Assembly (NCBI GenBank): GCA_014649555.1
Contig: BMTG01000001.1
Span: 248,001 to 312,000 of the forward strand
Direction: 5' to 3'
DNA: 64,000 bases
From: Streptomyces globisporus
GTDB taxonomy: Bacteria > Actinomycetota > Actinomycetes > Streptomycetales > Streptomycetaceae
In this document: positions 8,925-23,240 of the stretch, piece by piece
Layout: each line of letters begins with the position of its first letter
Position numbering within the stretch: the first letter of the stretch is position 1
Notes under the pieces: model-generated
Database searches by the model: none
The model's input: the letters and a program-made list of their open reading frames with translations, nothing else
What the model was told of the DNA's origin: nothing
Made by a program: the position numbers and the translations under genes

Positions 8925-9592
8925 CGATCCGGGTACTGGTGGCCGAGGACCAGGCGGCGGTGCGCGCGGGGCTCGTACTGATCCTCTCCAGCGCACCGGA
9001 CATCGAGGTCGTCGGGGAGGCGGGGGACGGCGAGGCGGCGGTGCGCCTGGCCCGTGAACTCCGGCCGGATCTCGTCCTGATGGATGTGCAGATGCCGCGG
9101 CTGGACGGGGTCTCGGCGACCCGGCAGGTGGTGGCGGAGGAACTGGCGGACGTCCTCGTGCTGACCACGTTCGATCTGGACGAGTACGTCTTCGGGGCGC
9201 TGCGCGCGGGCGCCTCCGGGTTTCTGCTGAAGAACACCGACGCCCGCGAACTGCTGGAGGCGGTGAGGACAGTGGCGCGTGGCGAGGGGCTGATCGCCCC
9301 GGCGGTGACCCGTCGGCTGATCGCCGAGTTCGCCGGAGCGGGCGCGGGAGGCGGAGCCGTACGCGAGCGGAGCACGGTCGATCCGGCGGTGCTGGAGGCG
9401 CTGGAAGCGCTCACCCGGCGTGAGCGCGAGGTGCTGGGGTGCTTGGGCGAGGGGCTGTCCAACGCGGACATCGCGCTGCGTCTGTCGATGGCCGAGGCCA
9501 CCGTGAAGACCCACGTCAGCAGGTTGCTGGGCAAACTGAAGCTGCGCAGCAGGGTCCAGGCGGCGGTACTGGCACAGGAGTTGGGGATCTGA
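8921..9592 (+). CDS. LuxR/NarL-type response regulator
   Basis: A 223-residue regulator. The receiver domain carries phospho-acceptor D55 in DLVLMDVQMPRLDG, and the C-terminal LuxR-type helix-turn-helix reads LTRREREVLGCLGEGLSN onwards. Translationally coupled to the kinase (ATGA overlap). The pair lies directly upstream of the chitinase gene, as I recall for S. coelicolor and for chitinase-linked chiS/chiR pairs, so chitinase control is a reasonable inference but not shown by sequence. Confidence 0.93.
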   Translation: MTIRVLVAEDQAAVRAGLVLILSSAPDIEVVGEAGDGEAAVRLARELRPDLVLMDVQMPRLDGVSATRQVVAEELADVLVLTTFDLDEYVFGALRAGASGFLLKNTDARELLEAVRTVARGEGLIAPAVTRRLIAEFAGAGAGGGAVRERSTVDPAVLEALEALTRREREVLGCLGEGLSNADIALRLSMAEATVKTHVSRLLGKLKLRSRVQAAVLAQELGI

Positions 9593-9608
9593 GCCGCGGA
9601 TCGAACTT

Positions 9609-9650
9609 TGGTCCAGACCTCTTGACGGTTGGTCCAGACCTTTCTACTGT
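9609..9650 (+). promoter_or_regulatory. Chitinase promoter with two 12-bp direct repeats
   Basis: TGGTCCAGACCT occurs at 9609-9620 and again at 9630-9641. Between and after them is a sigma-70-like promoter: TTGACG at 9622-9627 and TACTGT at 9645-9650, 17 bases apart. Such direct repeats over the -35 region of Streptomyces chitinase genes are known to mediate chitin induction and glucose repression. The repeat also resembles the DasR operator core. Confidence 0.9.
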
Positions 9651-9758
9651 CACCGAACACACACTGCGGTGAGTACGAGAGCACCCGTACTCAGGGCGGC
9701 GCAGGGTTTGCAGTCCACGAATCACCCCCGTTTGTTGGACCTCACCCGAGGAGCACCG

Positions 9759-11630
9759 TTGAGCACTGAAACCCCCCAACGCCGTTCCAGATTCAGATGG
9801 ATGCCCGCTGTCAGCGGCAGATCCAAGGTCGTCGCGGGCCTGACCGCGCTGGTCGTGCCGCTGGCCGCGATGGTGGGGCTCGCGACCCCCGCCTCGGCGG
9901 CCACGTCGGCCACCGCCACGTACACCAAGAAGTCGGACTGGGGCAGCGGCTTCGAGGGCCAGTGGACGGTGAAGAACACCGGCACCACCGCGCTCTCCTC
10001 CTGGACCATCGAGTGGGACTTCCCCTCGGGCACCGCCGCGGGCTCCGCCTGGGACGCCAACCTCACCAAGAGCGGCAACCACTACACCGCCAAGAACCTC
10101 TCCTGGAACGGGACCGTCGCGCCCGGTGCCAGCGTCAGCTTCGGTTTCAACGGCACCGGCTCCGGCTCCCCCAGTGGGTGCAAGCTGAACGGCGCCTCCT
10201 GTGACGGCGGCTCCGTGCCCGGCGACAACGCGCCCTCCGCCCCCGGCAAGCCCACCGCGAGCGACATCACCGACACCTCGGTGAAGCTCAGCTGGACCGC
10301 GGCCACCGACGACAAGGGCATCAAGAACTACGACGTCCTGCGCGACGGCGCGAAGGTCGCCACGGTCACCGGCACCACGTACACCAACACCGGCCTGACC
10401 GCGGGCACCGACTACTCCTACGCCGTGCAGGCCCGGGACACCGCCGACCAGACCGGTCCGGCGTCCGCCTCCACCGCCGTACGCACCACCGGTGGCGGCG
10501 GCGAGCAGCCCGGCGGCGACAAGATCAACCTGGGCTACTTCACCAACTGGGGCGTCTACGGGCGCAACTACCACGTCAAGAACCTGGTGACGTCCGGCAC
10601 GGCCGCGAAGATCACGCACATCAACTACGCCTTCGGCAACGTGCAGAACGGCAAGTGCACCATCGGCGACTCCTACGCCGACTACGACAAGGCGTACACC
10701 GCCGACCAGTCCGTCGACGGCGTCGCCGACACCTGGGACCAGCCGCTGCGCGGCAACTTCAACCAGCTGCGCAAGCTGAAGGCCAAGTACCCGCACATCA
10801 AGGTCCTCTGGTCGTTCGGCGGCTGGACCTGGTCCGGCGGCTTCGGCCAGGCCGTCCAGAACCCCGCCGCCTTCGCCCAGTCCTGCTACGACCTGGTCGA
10901 GGACCCCCGCTGGGCCGATGTCTTCGACGGCATCGACCTGGACTGGGAGTACCCCAACGCCTGTGGTCTGACCTGTGACACCAGCGGCCCGGCCGCGATC
11001 AAGACCATGGCCGACGCGATGCGCGCCAAGTTCGGCGCGAACAACCTGGTCACCGCCGCGATCACCGCGGACGGCTCCAGCGGCGGCAAGATCGACGCCG
11101 CCGACTACGGGGGCGCGGCCCAGTCCTTCGACTGGTACAACGTGATGACGTACGACTTCTTCGGCGCCTGGGCGGCCAAGGGCCCGACGGCCCCGCACTC
11201 CCCGCTGACCTCGTACGCCGGCATCCCCCAGCAGGGCTTCACCTCCGCCGACGCCATCGCCAAGCTGAAGGCGAAGGGCGTCCCGGCCAAGAAGCTGCTC
11301 CTCGGCATCGGCTTCTACGGCCGCGGCTGGACCGGCGTCACCCAGGCCGCCCCCGGCGGCACGGCGACCGGCGCGGCCCCGGGCACGTACGAGGCGGGCA
11401 TCGAGGACTACAAGGTCCTCAAGAGCTCCTGCCCGGCGAACGGCACCATCGCCGGCACCGCGTACGCCCACTGCGGCACCAACTGGTGGAGCTACGACAC
11501 CCCGGCCACCATCGGCTCGAAGATGACCTGGGCGAAGAACCAGGGCCTGGGAGGCGCGTTCTCCTGGGAGTTCTCCGGTGACACCACCAACGGCGAACTC
11601 GTGACCGCGATCGCCAACGGTCTCAAGTGA
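9759..11630 (+). CDS. chiC: Secreted GH18 chitinase with CBM2 and FnIII domains
   Basis: Hydrolyses chitin outside the cell. The 623-residue precursor has a twin-basic signal peptide ending near PASAATS, and a family 2 carbohydrate-binding module (SDWGSGFEGQWTVKN). A fibronectin type III domain (APSAPGKPTASDITDTSVKLSW) comes next, then a Gly-rich linker, and a GH18 catalytic domain with the DxxDxDxE motif in DGIDLDWEYP, the last Glu being the proton donor. The TTG at 9759 is chosen as start because GAGGAG precedes it and the signal peptide then has a normal length; the open frame reaches back to 9669. The symbol is by analogy with S. lividans ChiC. Strong promoter repeats lie upstream and a terminator downstream. 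Confidence 0.92.
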   Translation: MSTETPQRRSRFRWMPAVSGRSKVVAGLTALVVPLAAMVGLATPASAATSATATYTKKSDWGSGFEGQWTVKNTGTTALSSWTIEWDFPSGTAAGSAWDANLTKSGNHYTAKNLSWNGTVAPGASVSFGFNGTGSGSPSGCKLNGASCDGGSVPGDNAPSAPGKPTASDITDTSVKLSWTAATDDKGIKNYDVLRDGAKVATVTGTTYTNTGLTAGTDYSYAVQARDTADQTGPASASTAVRTTGGGGEQPGGDKINLGYFTNWGVYGRNYHVKNLVTSGTAAKITHINYAFGNVQNGKCTIGDSYADYDKAYTADQSVDGVADTWDQPLRGNFNQLRKLKAKYPHIKVLWSFGGWTWSGGFGQAVQNPAAFAQSCYDLVEDPRWADVFDGIDLDWEYPNACGLTCDTSGPAAIKTMADAMRAKFGANNLVTAAITADGSSGGKIDAADYGGAAQSFDWYNVMTYDFFGAWAAKGPTAPHSPLTSYAGIPQQGFTSADAIAKLKAKGVPAKKLLLGIGFYGRGWTGVTQAAPGGTATGAAPGTYEAGIEDYKVLKSSCPANGTIAGTAYAHCGTNWWSYDTPATIGSKMTWAKNQGLGGAFSWEFSGDTTNGELVTAIANGLK

Positions 11631-11670
11631 TCCCCACGCCGTAGCGCGAAAAGCACGACCCCGGAAAAGC

Positions 11671-11708
11671 GCCGGGGAGACGGGTCCGCCCCCCGTCTCC
11701 CCGGCTTT
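11671..11708 (+). terminator. Terminator of the chitinase gene
   Basis: A 14-bp GC-rich inverted repeat (11671-11684 with 11692-11705) followed by TTT. It lies between the chitinase gene and the facing DUF2550 gene and can serve both. Confidence 0.8.
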
Positions 11709-11735
11709 CGCTGTGTACGACGGTGTTACGGCCCG

Positions 11736-12182
11736 CTACGCCACGTTCACCCTCTGGCCGGGCGGCGCCGCCTCCAGCCAGGCCAGGAAGCCGGTGAGGG
11801 CGTCCTCGCTCATCGCCAGCTCCAGGCGCGTCCCCCGGTGGAGACAGCCGAGCACGACGGAGTCGGACAGCAGCGCGAGCTCCTCCTCGCCCTCCGGCAT
11901 CCGGCGGGCGATCACCTCGATCGCAGAACGCTCCAGGCCCCGGCGGGGGCGAGGAGCGTAGGAGAAGACCCGGAACCAGTCGACGCGGTCACCGCTGTAG
12001 CGGGCGACCCCGTACACCCAGCCTTTACCGAGGGAGTCCGGTTCCTCGGAGACGTCCCAGCGCAGACTGCAGTCGAAGGTCCCTCCGGAGCGCTGGATCA
12101 GCCGCCGGCGCAGACCGAAGACGAACAGTCCCAGCAGGACCATGACGACGACGGACAAGCCCACCCACAACGCGAGGACCAT
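11736..12182 (-). CDS. DUF2550 single-pass membrane protein
   Basis: A 148-residue protein with one N-terminal membrane helix (ALWVGLSVVVMVLLGLFVFG) and a cytosolic beta-rich domain; the family lies next to atpC throughout actinomycetes. The ATG at 12182 was chosen because GGAGG lies nine bases upstream. It ends EAAPPGQRVNVA. Its role is unknown; constant linkage to the ATP synthase operon suggests, but does not prove, a connection. Confidence 0.85.
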   Translation of the reverse strand: MVLALWVGLSVVVMVLLGLFVFGLRRRLIQRSGGTFDCSLRWDVSEEPDSLGKGWVYGVARYSGDRVDWFRVFSYAPRPRRGLERSAIEVIARRMPEGEEELALLSDSVVLGCLHRGTRLELAMSEDALTGFLAWLEAAPPGQRVNVA

Positions 12183-12244
12183 CTCCACCGACCTCCTCGC
12201 ATCGTCGAGTAACGAACACCGCAACCGTATTGCACCTGCATCGC

Positions 12245-12291
12245 CTCAGCCGCGACACGGCTGGATCGCTCCAGCTCGGGCCGCGGCTGAG
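12245..12291 (-). terminator. Possible terminator of the atp operon
   Basis: A 10-bp inverted repeat (12245-12254 and 12282-12291) encloses a second hairpin with a 6-bp stem and TCGC loop (12260-12275), 25 bases after the atpC stop. No T-run follows on the minus strand, so this is a structural guess. Confidence 0.45.
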
Positions 12292-12315
12292 TAAAAACAA
12301 CTGTCCGTGGGGGTG

Positions 12316-12690
12316 CTAGAGCACCGCCACCGCACGCAGACGGATCTCGGCGCGCCGCTCAGCGGCAGCGTCGGCATCCGACTTCGCGAGCTCCAGCGCC
12401 CGCTCGGCGCGCTGGACATCGATCTCGTCGGCCAGCTCGGCGATCTCCGCCAGCAGCGACAGCTTGTCGTCCGCGAACGAGATGAATCCACCGTGCACGG
12501 CGGCGATCACGGTACCGCCCTCGCTCGTGCGGATCGTCACCGGGCCCGATTCCAGCACACCGAGAAGCGGCTGGTGACCGGGCATGACGCCGATGTCGCC
12601 GGACGTGGTACGCGCGACGACCAGGGTGGCCTCGCCGGACCAGACACTTCGGTCCGCGGCGACCAGCTCGACATGCAGCTCAGCAGCCAA
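12316..12690 (-). CDS. atpC: ATP synthase F1 subunit epsilon
   Basis: A 124-residue central-stalk subunit that couples rotation to catalysis and can inhibit ATP hydrolysis. It has the N-terminal beta-sandwich ([14 protein letters not shown], then [11 protein letters not shown]) and a C-terminal helical pair rich in Ala, Glu and Arg. Last gene of the atp operon. Confidence 0.95.
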   Translation of the reverse strand: MAAELHVELVAADRSVWSGEATLVVARTTSGDIGVMPGHQPLLGVLESGPVTIRTSEGGTVIAAVHGGFISFADDKLSLLAEIAELADEIDVQRAERALELAKSDADAAAERRAEIRLRAVAVL

Positions 12691-12799
12691 GGGTGGCTCC
12701 TCGGGTCACCACCCGGCCGCCCGGCCGGGTGTTGGGTCAATTCTACGGGGCGTGGTGAGGGGGGCGGGACACACCCACCCCCCTCGGTGAGCCGGAGGC

Positions 12800-15159
<2,360 letters not shown>

Positions 15160-15162
15160 CGA

Positions 15163-16734
15163 TCAGCCCTCGCCCAGGAGCTTGCCGTCCGAGGTCTCGA
15201 ACTGCTGCTTGAAGGCGGCGATCGCGTCGGCGATCGACTGCAGCGTGTCGTCGGACATCTTGCCGCCCTCGGCGATGCTGGTCAGGAGGTCCTTGCGCTC
15301 ACGGCGCAGGAACTCCAGCAGCTCGCTCTCGAAGCGACGGATGTCCTCGACCGGGACGTCGTCCATCTTGCCCGTGGTGCCGGCCCAGACCGAGACGACC
15401 TGCTCCTCCATCGGGAACGGGGCGTACTGCGGCTGCTTCAGCAGCTCGACCATGCGCTTACCGCGCTCCAGCGAGGCCTTCGAGGCCGCGTCCAGGTCGG
15501 AACCGAAGGCGGCGAAAGCCTCCAGCTCGCGGTACTGGGCGAGGTCCACGCGAAGCCGGCCGGAGACCTGCTTCATGGCCTTGTGCTGGGCGGAGCCACC
15601 GACTCGGGAGACCGAGATACCGACGTTGAGCGCCGGACGCTGACCCGCGTTGAACAGGTCGGACTCCAGGAAGCACTGGCCGTCGGTGATGGAGATGACG
15701 TTGGTCGGGATGAACGCCGACACGTCGTTCGCCTTGGTCTCGACGATCGGGAGGCCCGTCATCGAACCGGCGCCCATGTCGTCGGAGAGCTTCGCACAGC
15801 GCTCCAGCAGACGGGAGTGCAGGTAGAAGACGTCACCCGGGTAGGCCTCGCGGCCCGGCGGGCGACGCAGCAGCAGGGACACGGCGCGGTAGGCGTCGGC
15901 CTGCTTCGAGAGGTCGTCGAAGATGATCAGGACGTGCTTGCCCTGGTACATCCAGTGCTGGCCGATGGCCGAACCGGTGTACGGCGCCAGGTACTTGAAG
16001 CCGGCCGGGTCGGACGCCGGGGCGGCGACGATGGTCGTGTACTCCAGCGCACCGGCCTCTTCGAGCGCACCACGCACGGAGGCGATGGTGGAACCCTTCT
16101 GACCGATGGCGACGTAGATGCAGCGGACCTGCTTGTTCACGTCGCCCGAGCGCCAGTTGTCGCGCTGGTTGATGATCGTGTCGACGGCCAGCGCGGTCTT
16201 ACCCGTCTGACGGTCGCCGATGATCAGCTGACGCTGGCCGCGGCCGATCGGCACCATGGCGTCGACGGCCTTGTAGCCGGTCTGCATCGGCTCGTGCACC
16301 GACTTGCGGACCATGACGCCAGGGGCCTGCAGCTCGAGGGCGCGACGGCTGTCGGTCTCGATCTCGCCGAGACCGTCGATCGGGTTGCCGAGCGGGTCGA
16401 CGACGCGGCCGAGGTAGCCCTCGCCGACGCCGACGGAGAGCACCTCACCGGTGCGCTGCACCGGCTGGCCCTCCTCGATTCCGCTGAACTCGCCGAGGAC
16501 GATCGCACCGATCTCGCGCTCCTCGAGGTTGAGGGCGAGACCGAGGGTGCCGTCCTCGAACTTCAGCAGCTCGTTCGCCATGGCGGAGGGCAGACCCTCC
16601 ACCTTCGCGATGCCGTCGCCGGCAACGCTGACCGTACCGACCTCCTCGCGCGAGGCCGCGTCCGGCTGGTACGACTGGACAAAGTTATCCAGTGCGTCCC
16701 GGATCTCCTCCGGCCGGATCGTGAGCTCCGCCAT
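15163..16734 (-). CDS. atpA: ATP synthase F1 subunit alpha
   Basis: The non-catalytic nucleotide-binding subunit, 523 residues, with P-loop GDRQTGKT and the alpha-subunit signature region [18 protein letters not shown]. The ATG at 16734 gives the family start [16 protein letters not shown] 128-base gap separates it from atpH, the largest among the F1 genes from atpH to atpD, and holds a hairpin. Confidence 0.98.
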   Translation of the reverse strand: MAELTIRPEEIRDALDNFVQSYQPDAASREEVGTVSVAGDGIAKVEGLPSAMANELLKFEDGTLGLALNLEEREIGAIVLGEFSGIEEGQPVQRTGEVLSVGVGEGYLGRVVDPLGNPIDGLGEIETDSRRALELQAPGVMVRKSVHEPMQTGYKAVDAMVPIGRGQRQLIIGDRQTGKTALAVDTIINQRDNWRSGDVNKQVRCIYVAIGQKGSTIASVRGALEEAGALEYTTIVAAPASDPAGFKYLAPYTGSAIGQHWMYQGKHVLIIFDDLSKQADAYRAVSLLLRRPPGREAYPGDVFYLHSRLLERCAKLSDDMGAGSMTGLPIVETKANDVSAFIPTNVISITDGQCFLESDLFNAGQRPALNVGISVSRVGGSAQHKAMKQVSGRLRVDLAQYRELEAFAAFGSDLDAASKASLERGKRMVELLKQPQYAPFPMEEQVVSVWAGTTGKMDDVPVEDIRRFESELLEFLRRERKDLLTSIAEGGKMSDDTLQSIADAIAAFKQQFETSDGKLLGEG

Positions 16735-16781
16735 CTGGGTTCCCTGCTCTCCTTGTTGGGCCCGAAGTTTCTTAAGGGGGT

Positions 16782-16799
16782 CTGGGGGCCGACCCCCAG
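16782..16799 (-). other. Intra-operon hairpin between atpH and atpA
   Basis: CTGGGGG and CCCCCAG (16782-16788 and 16793-16799) form a 7-bp hairpin with a CCGA loop in the 128-base atpH-atpA spacer. It may act in mRNA processing or stability, which could help raise alpha/beta output relative to upstream genes; this is inference. Confidence 0.4.
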
Positions 16800-16862
16800 G
16801 AATCTTCTGCAATTTCTGCACGGCCCAACCGGGCCGCTGGTCTTGCTAGGTCTTGCTCTGTC

Positions 16863-17678
16863 TCAGCCGGCGATGCGACGGGTCGCCTCGTCGAGGCGCT
16901 CCGCGACGGTGCCGTTGATGATCTCGTCACCGACACGCACCGAGACCCCGCCGAGGACCGAGGGGTCCACGTCCAGGTTCAGGTGCATCTCGCGGCCGTA
17001 GAGCTTCGCCAGAGCGGCGCCGAGGCGCTGCTTCTGCCGGTCGCTGAGCGGCACCGCCGAGGTGACGACGGCGACCATGCGGTTCCGGCGCTCCGCGGCG
17101 AGCTTGGACAGCGAGTCCAGCCCTGCTTCCAGGCTACGTCCACGCGGGTGGGTCACGAGGCGGACGATGATCCGCTCGGTGACCGGCTGCGCCTTGCCGC
17201 CGAGCAGGCTGCGCAGCAGCTCGCCCTTGGCGGACGCCGTGGCCGTACGGCTGGTCAGCGCGGAACGCAGCTCCGTGTCGGAGCCGACGATCCGGCCGAA
17301 CCGGAACAGCTCGTCCTCGACGTCGTCGAGGCTGCCGCCGCGCTGGGCCGCGGTGAGGTCGGCGGTGTTCGCCAGCTCCTCGACCGAGTCCACCAGGTCA
17401 CGGGACTGCGACCAGCGGGACCTGACGAGTCCGGAGACCAGGTCGACGCACTCGCCGCCGACCTGTCCGCTGAGCAGACGCGTGGCCAGCTCGGCCTTGC
17501 TCTCGCCGCTCTGGGCCGGGTCGGTGAGAACCCGGCGCAGGGATACTTCGCGGTCGAGCAGCGAGGTGACCGAGGCCAGCTCCTCGGCGAGCTTCGCCGC
17601 GTCGACCGACGTGTTGTCGGTCAGCGCGTCGAGACGCTCGCGTGCGGCAGCCAGTGCTTCGCGGCTCGCGCCGTTCAT
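16863..17678 (-). CDS. atpH: ATP synthase F1 subunit delta
   Basis: The peripheral-stalk connector between subunit b and the alpha crown, 271 residues: the long actinobacterial form, compared with about 180 in E. coli. The C-terminal half (MHLNLDVDPSVLGGVSVRVGDEI) is the conserved OSCP/delta signature. Its start overlaps the atpF stop by four bases. Confidence 0.97.
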   Translation of the reverse strand: MNGASREALAAARERLDALTDNTSVDAAKLAEELASVTSLLDREVSLRRVLTDPAQSGESKAELATRLLSGQVGGECVDLVSGLVRSRWSQSRDLVDSVEELANTADLTAAQRGGSLDDVEDELFRFGRIVGSDTELRSALTSRTATASAKGELLRSLLGGKAQPVTERIIVRLVTHPRGRSLEAGLDSLSKLAAERRNRMVAVVTSAVPLSDRQKQRLGAALAKLYGREMHLNLDVDPSVLGGVSVRVGDEIINGTVAERLDEATRRIAG

Positions 17679-18211
17679 CGGGCGGCCTCGGCCTTCGCCT
17701 CGAGCTCGTCGAGGAACCGGTCGACGGTGCCGCTCTGCCGGGCGTGGTCCTGGAGGGACTCGCCGACGAGCTTGCCGGCCAGGTCGGTGGCGAGCTTGCC
17801 CACGTCCTGACGCAGCGCCGAGGCGGCGGCCTTGCGGTCGGCCTCGATCTGGGTGTGGCCGGCGGCGATGATCTCCTCGCGCTGGCGCTGACCCTCCGCC
17901 TTCATCTCCTGGATGATGACGGCACCCTGCTCCTGCGCCTCCTGGCGCAGACGCGCGGCCTCGTGACGGGCCTCGGCGAGCTGGGCCTTGTACTGCTCAA
18001 GAACGCTCTGCGCCTCGGTCTGAGCCGCTTCGGCCTTCTCGATGCCACCTTCGATCGCCTCGCGACGCTCGTCCAGGGCCTTGTTGATGGCCGGGAGGAG
18101 CTTCTTGTAGAACGCGAAGAAGACAATGCTGAAGCAGATCAGACCGATGACGATCTCGGGCCAGACCGGCAGCAGCGGTGACTGCGGCTCCTCGGCTGCC
18201 AGATGCAACAT
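17675..18211 (-). CDS. atpF: ATP synthase Fo subunit b
   Basis: The peripheral stalk, 178 residues: one N-terminal membrane helix (PEIVIGLICFSIVFFAFY) followed by a long charged alpha-helical stalk rich in Ala, Glu, Gln and Arg. Located between c and delta, as in other actinomycetes. Confidence 0.96.
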   Translation of the reverse strand: MLHLAAEEPQSPLLPVWPEIVIGLICFSIVFFAFYKKLLPAINKALDERREAIEGGIEKAEAAQTEAQSVLEQYKAQLAEARHEAARLRQEAQEQGAVIIQEMKAEGQRQREEIIAAGHTQIEADRKAAASALRQDVGKLATDLAGKLVGESLQDHARQSGTVDRFLDELEAKAEAAR

Positions 18212-18252
18212 GGTGGACCTTTCGTCGGAAACGTATCGTCAGGTCGCCGGGA

Positions 18253-19387
<1,135 letters not shown>

Positions 19388-19605
19388 CAGGAGCTCCTTC
19401 TGCATGGCGCATGGATACGGCTACCTCGTTGTATCGGAGCGGCTGGCAGCCGCAGGTCGGCACCGGACTGGTTCTTACGGTGAGGAGGCGGCGGCCGGGC
19501 CCGAAGCCTCGCGATGTATCAGGCGACAGCCGTGTTGTCCGCGCCCGCAGTACCGCAACCGAGACCGGACGATAGCAGCATGTCGAACAGGGCTTTATCC
19601 CGGCC

Positions 19606-20046
19606 CTACTGGTCATGCTTCCCCTCGGTTCCGCCCGGGGTCTTCCCGCTCTCCCCGTCGGGATCGACGTACAGGGTCTTGCTCCTGGCGTGCAGCACGG
19701 TCTGCGTGACGATCCACGTGATCACCGAGACGACCAGCGTGAGGGCGAAGACCTGGAGGTCGAAGAGAGAGGTGTTCCTGATGGCCATGATCAGGCCGAG
19801 CAGGAGCACGAGCTGGACCGAGTAGACCAGCAGCCCCATGCCCTGGAAGAGGTGCGGCATCGACTTGGCGACCCACTGCAGCGCCAGCTGTCCGAGGGCC
19901 ATGAAGAGGATGACCACCACACAGCCCACGACGGCGCCGATCGCCCCCTTGCCGCCGACGACGAGCCCGCCGACGAGCGTGGCGATGGCTCCCACCGCGG
20001 CGGTGGGGGTGGCGATGCGCAGTACTTCGCGCATGTCGGACTGCAT
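19606..20046 (-). CDS. atpI: AtpI-like membrane protein
   Basis: First gene of the atp operon: a four-helix membrane protein of 146 residues with a charged C-terminal tail. AtpI proteins help assemble the c-ring or carry Mg2+; the actinobacterial role is unproven. The ATG at 20046 (MQSDMREVLRIATPTA) has GGAG upstream; an in-frame ATG at 20091 has none. Confidence 0.85.
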   Translation of the reverse strand: MQSDMREVLRIATPTAAVGAIATLVGGLVVGGKGAIGAVVGCVVVILFMALGQLALQWVAKSMPHLFQGMGLLVYSVQLVLLLGLIMAIRNTSLFDLQVFALTLVVSVITWIVTQTVLHARSKTLYVDPDGESGKTPGGTEGKHDQ

Positions 20047-20313
20047 GGCGGCAGCTCCACTGGTCTGAGAGGAGGAATGGGGCGTCGTCATGGACGAGCG
20101 TAGGCCCGGTCCGCGAGGCGGTTTACCAGGCCAATGGACCGTCCTACCAGGGTCCTTCGGCTCCGTCACCGGGTCTCGTGAACGGTATCACAAACTATTT
20201 GATGAGGTCTTTACCTGGAAAGTGTGCCAACTGTCACACATGAGAGTTAACCCGCGCGTGTGTGCACGACAAGCCGTCGCAATGTCTGCTAATGCACCGT
20301 GACTTCCGAATCG

Positions 20314-21699
20314 TCAACGGGAGGAGTCGACGGAACGGCGATCGGAGAACCGCGAACGAGGGCCGATCGCGGTAGCGCCGTTGACGCCGGACACCCCGAC
20401 CGCCACAGGGGCCCGGTCGGCGGCTTCCTCGCCCATCTGAGCGCCCCCCGCGCCCTGTTGGGCCCCGGAGGTCACAGGCACCGGCTGCTCGCCGGAGGAG
20501 GGCGAGGGGGAGGAATCCTGCTCGGTGGCGCCGTGACGGTAACGCGGCGGCACGAAGCGGTTGGCCCAGTGCGGGGTACGCGGGGTGAAGCGCGGCAGCA
20601 GCAACAGGATCAGACCGACCGCGCTCGCCCCCACGATCACGAAGACGATCCACATCGAGGCCGAGTGCACGGAGTAGCTGACCGTGCCGAAGGCGATCAG
20701 GGCCGACCAGAAGTACATGATCAGCACGGCCCGGCTGTGCGAGTGCCCGATCTCCAGCAGCCGGTGGTGCAGGTGGCCCCGGTCGGCGGCGAACGGCGAC
20801 TGGCCGTTCCAGGTACGCCGGACGATGGCCAGGATCAGGTCGGCGGCCGGAATCGCGATGATCGTCAGCGGCAGCAGCAGCGGGATGAAGACCGGGAACA
20901 TCGCGTGGGTCGCCCCGCGCTCACTGCCCTCGAAGAAGATCCGCATGTTGTCCGGGTCGACCTGGCCCGTGATCGAGATAGCGCCCGCCGCCAGCACCAG
21001 GCCGATCAGCATCGAGCCCGAGTCGCCCATGAAGATCCGCGCCGGGTGCATGTTGTGCGGCAGGAAGCCGAGGCACATGCCCATCAGGATCGCCGAGAAG
21101 AGCGTCGCGGGGGCCGCCGCCTCGATCCCGTACCCCATCCAGAGCCGGTAGGCGTACAGGAAGAACGCCGCCGACGCGATGCACACCATGCCCGCCGCGA
21201 GCCCGTCCAGGCCGTCGACGAAGTTCACCGCGTTGATCGTGATGACCACCAGCGCCACCGTGAGCAGCGTGCCCTGCCACTGGGTGAGGGCGACCGTGCC
21301 GACGCCGGGGATCGGCAGCCACAGGATCGTGAGCCCCTGGATGACCATGACGGCGGCGGCGATCATCTGACCGCCGAGCTTGATCAGGGCGTCGATCTCG
21401 AACTTGTCGTCGAGCACGCCGATCAGCCAGATCAGGGCGGCTCCGGAGAGCAATGCCCGTGGCTCGTTGGAGAGTTCGAAGACACCCTGCAGATTGAACA
21501 GGTGGTCGGCGACGATCAGCCCCGCACACAGCCCGCCGAACATGGCGATCCCACCGAGCCGGGGTGTCGGCTCGCGGTGGACGTCGCGCGCGCGGATCGC
21601 GGGCATCGCCCCGATCGCGATGGCGAACTTACGCACCGGTCCGGTCAGCAGATAGGTCACCGCTGCCGTGACACAGAGCGTCAGCAGGTAATCACGCAC
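20314..21699 (-). CDS. WecA/TagO-like undecaprenyl-phosphate N-acetylhexosaminyl-1-phosphate transferase
   Basis: Transfers a sugar-1-phosphate from a UDP-sugar to undecaprenyl (decaprenyl) phosphate, starting a cell-wall polymer. The 461-residue protein has about ten membrane helices. Its polyprenyl-phosphotransferase motifs are GVLDDKFEIDALIKLGGQ, NAVNFVDGLDGLAAG (catalytic Asp) and the loop DRGHLHHRLL. The C-terminal 80 residues are a disordered Ser/Pro/Gly tail. The GTG at 21699 gives the family start MRDYLLTLCVTAAVTY. It lies between atpI and a glyA paralogue, as in other Streptomyces. Confidence 0.92.
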   Translation of the reverse strand: MRDYLLTLCVTAAVTYLLTGPVRKFAIAIGAMPAIRARDVHREPTPRLGGIAMFGGLCAGLIVADHLFNLQGVFELSNEPRALLSGAALIWLIGVLDDKFEIDALIKLGGQMIAAAVMVIQGLTILWLPIPGVGTVALTQWQGTLLTVALVVITINAVNFVDGLDGLAAGMVCIASAAFFLYAYRLWMGYGIEAAAPATLFSAILMGMCLGFLPHNMHPARIFMGDSGSMLIGLVLAAGAISITGQVDPDNMRIFFEGSERGATHAMFPVFIPLLLPLTIIAIPAADLILAIVRRTWNGQSPFAADRGHLHHRLLEIGHSHSRAVLIMYFWSALIAFGTVSYSVHSASMWIVFVIVGASAVGLILLLLPRFTPRTPHWANRFVPPRYRHGATEQDSSPSPSSGEQPVPVTSGAQQGAGGAQMGEEAADRAPVAVGVSGVNGATAIGPRSRFSDRRSVDSSR

Positions 21700-21795
21700 G
21701 GGCTGCCCCACAGGTTTCGCCGGCCATCTCAGCCCCACACCCTAGTCTCTGATACAAGGACTCAACGGTACGGGTGATGGTTCCATGCGCCTCGC

Positions 21796-23091
<1,296 letters not shown>

Positions 23092-23240
23092 GGGACGGCT
23101 CCGGGCCTGGAGGTGGGTGCGCCGGCGAGGGGTGCCGGTGTCAGCTCCAACGTACGCCGGGGCGGGGCGGCGTGCCCGCTGTCGGAGGGCGCCGTACGCC
23201 GGTCGGCGCACCGGCGTACCGCACGGCGCGGGAGGGCCGG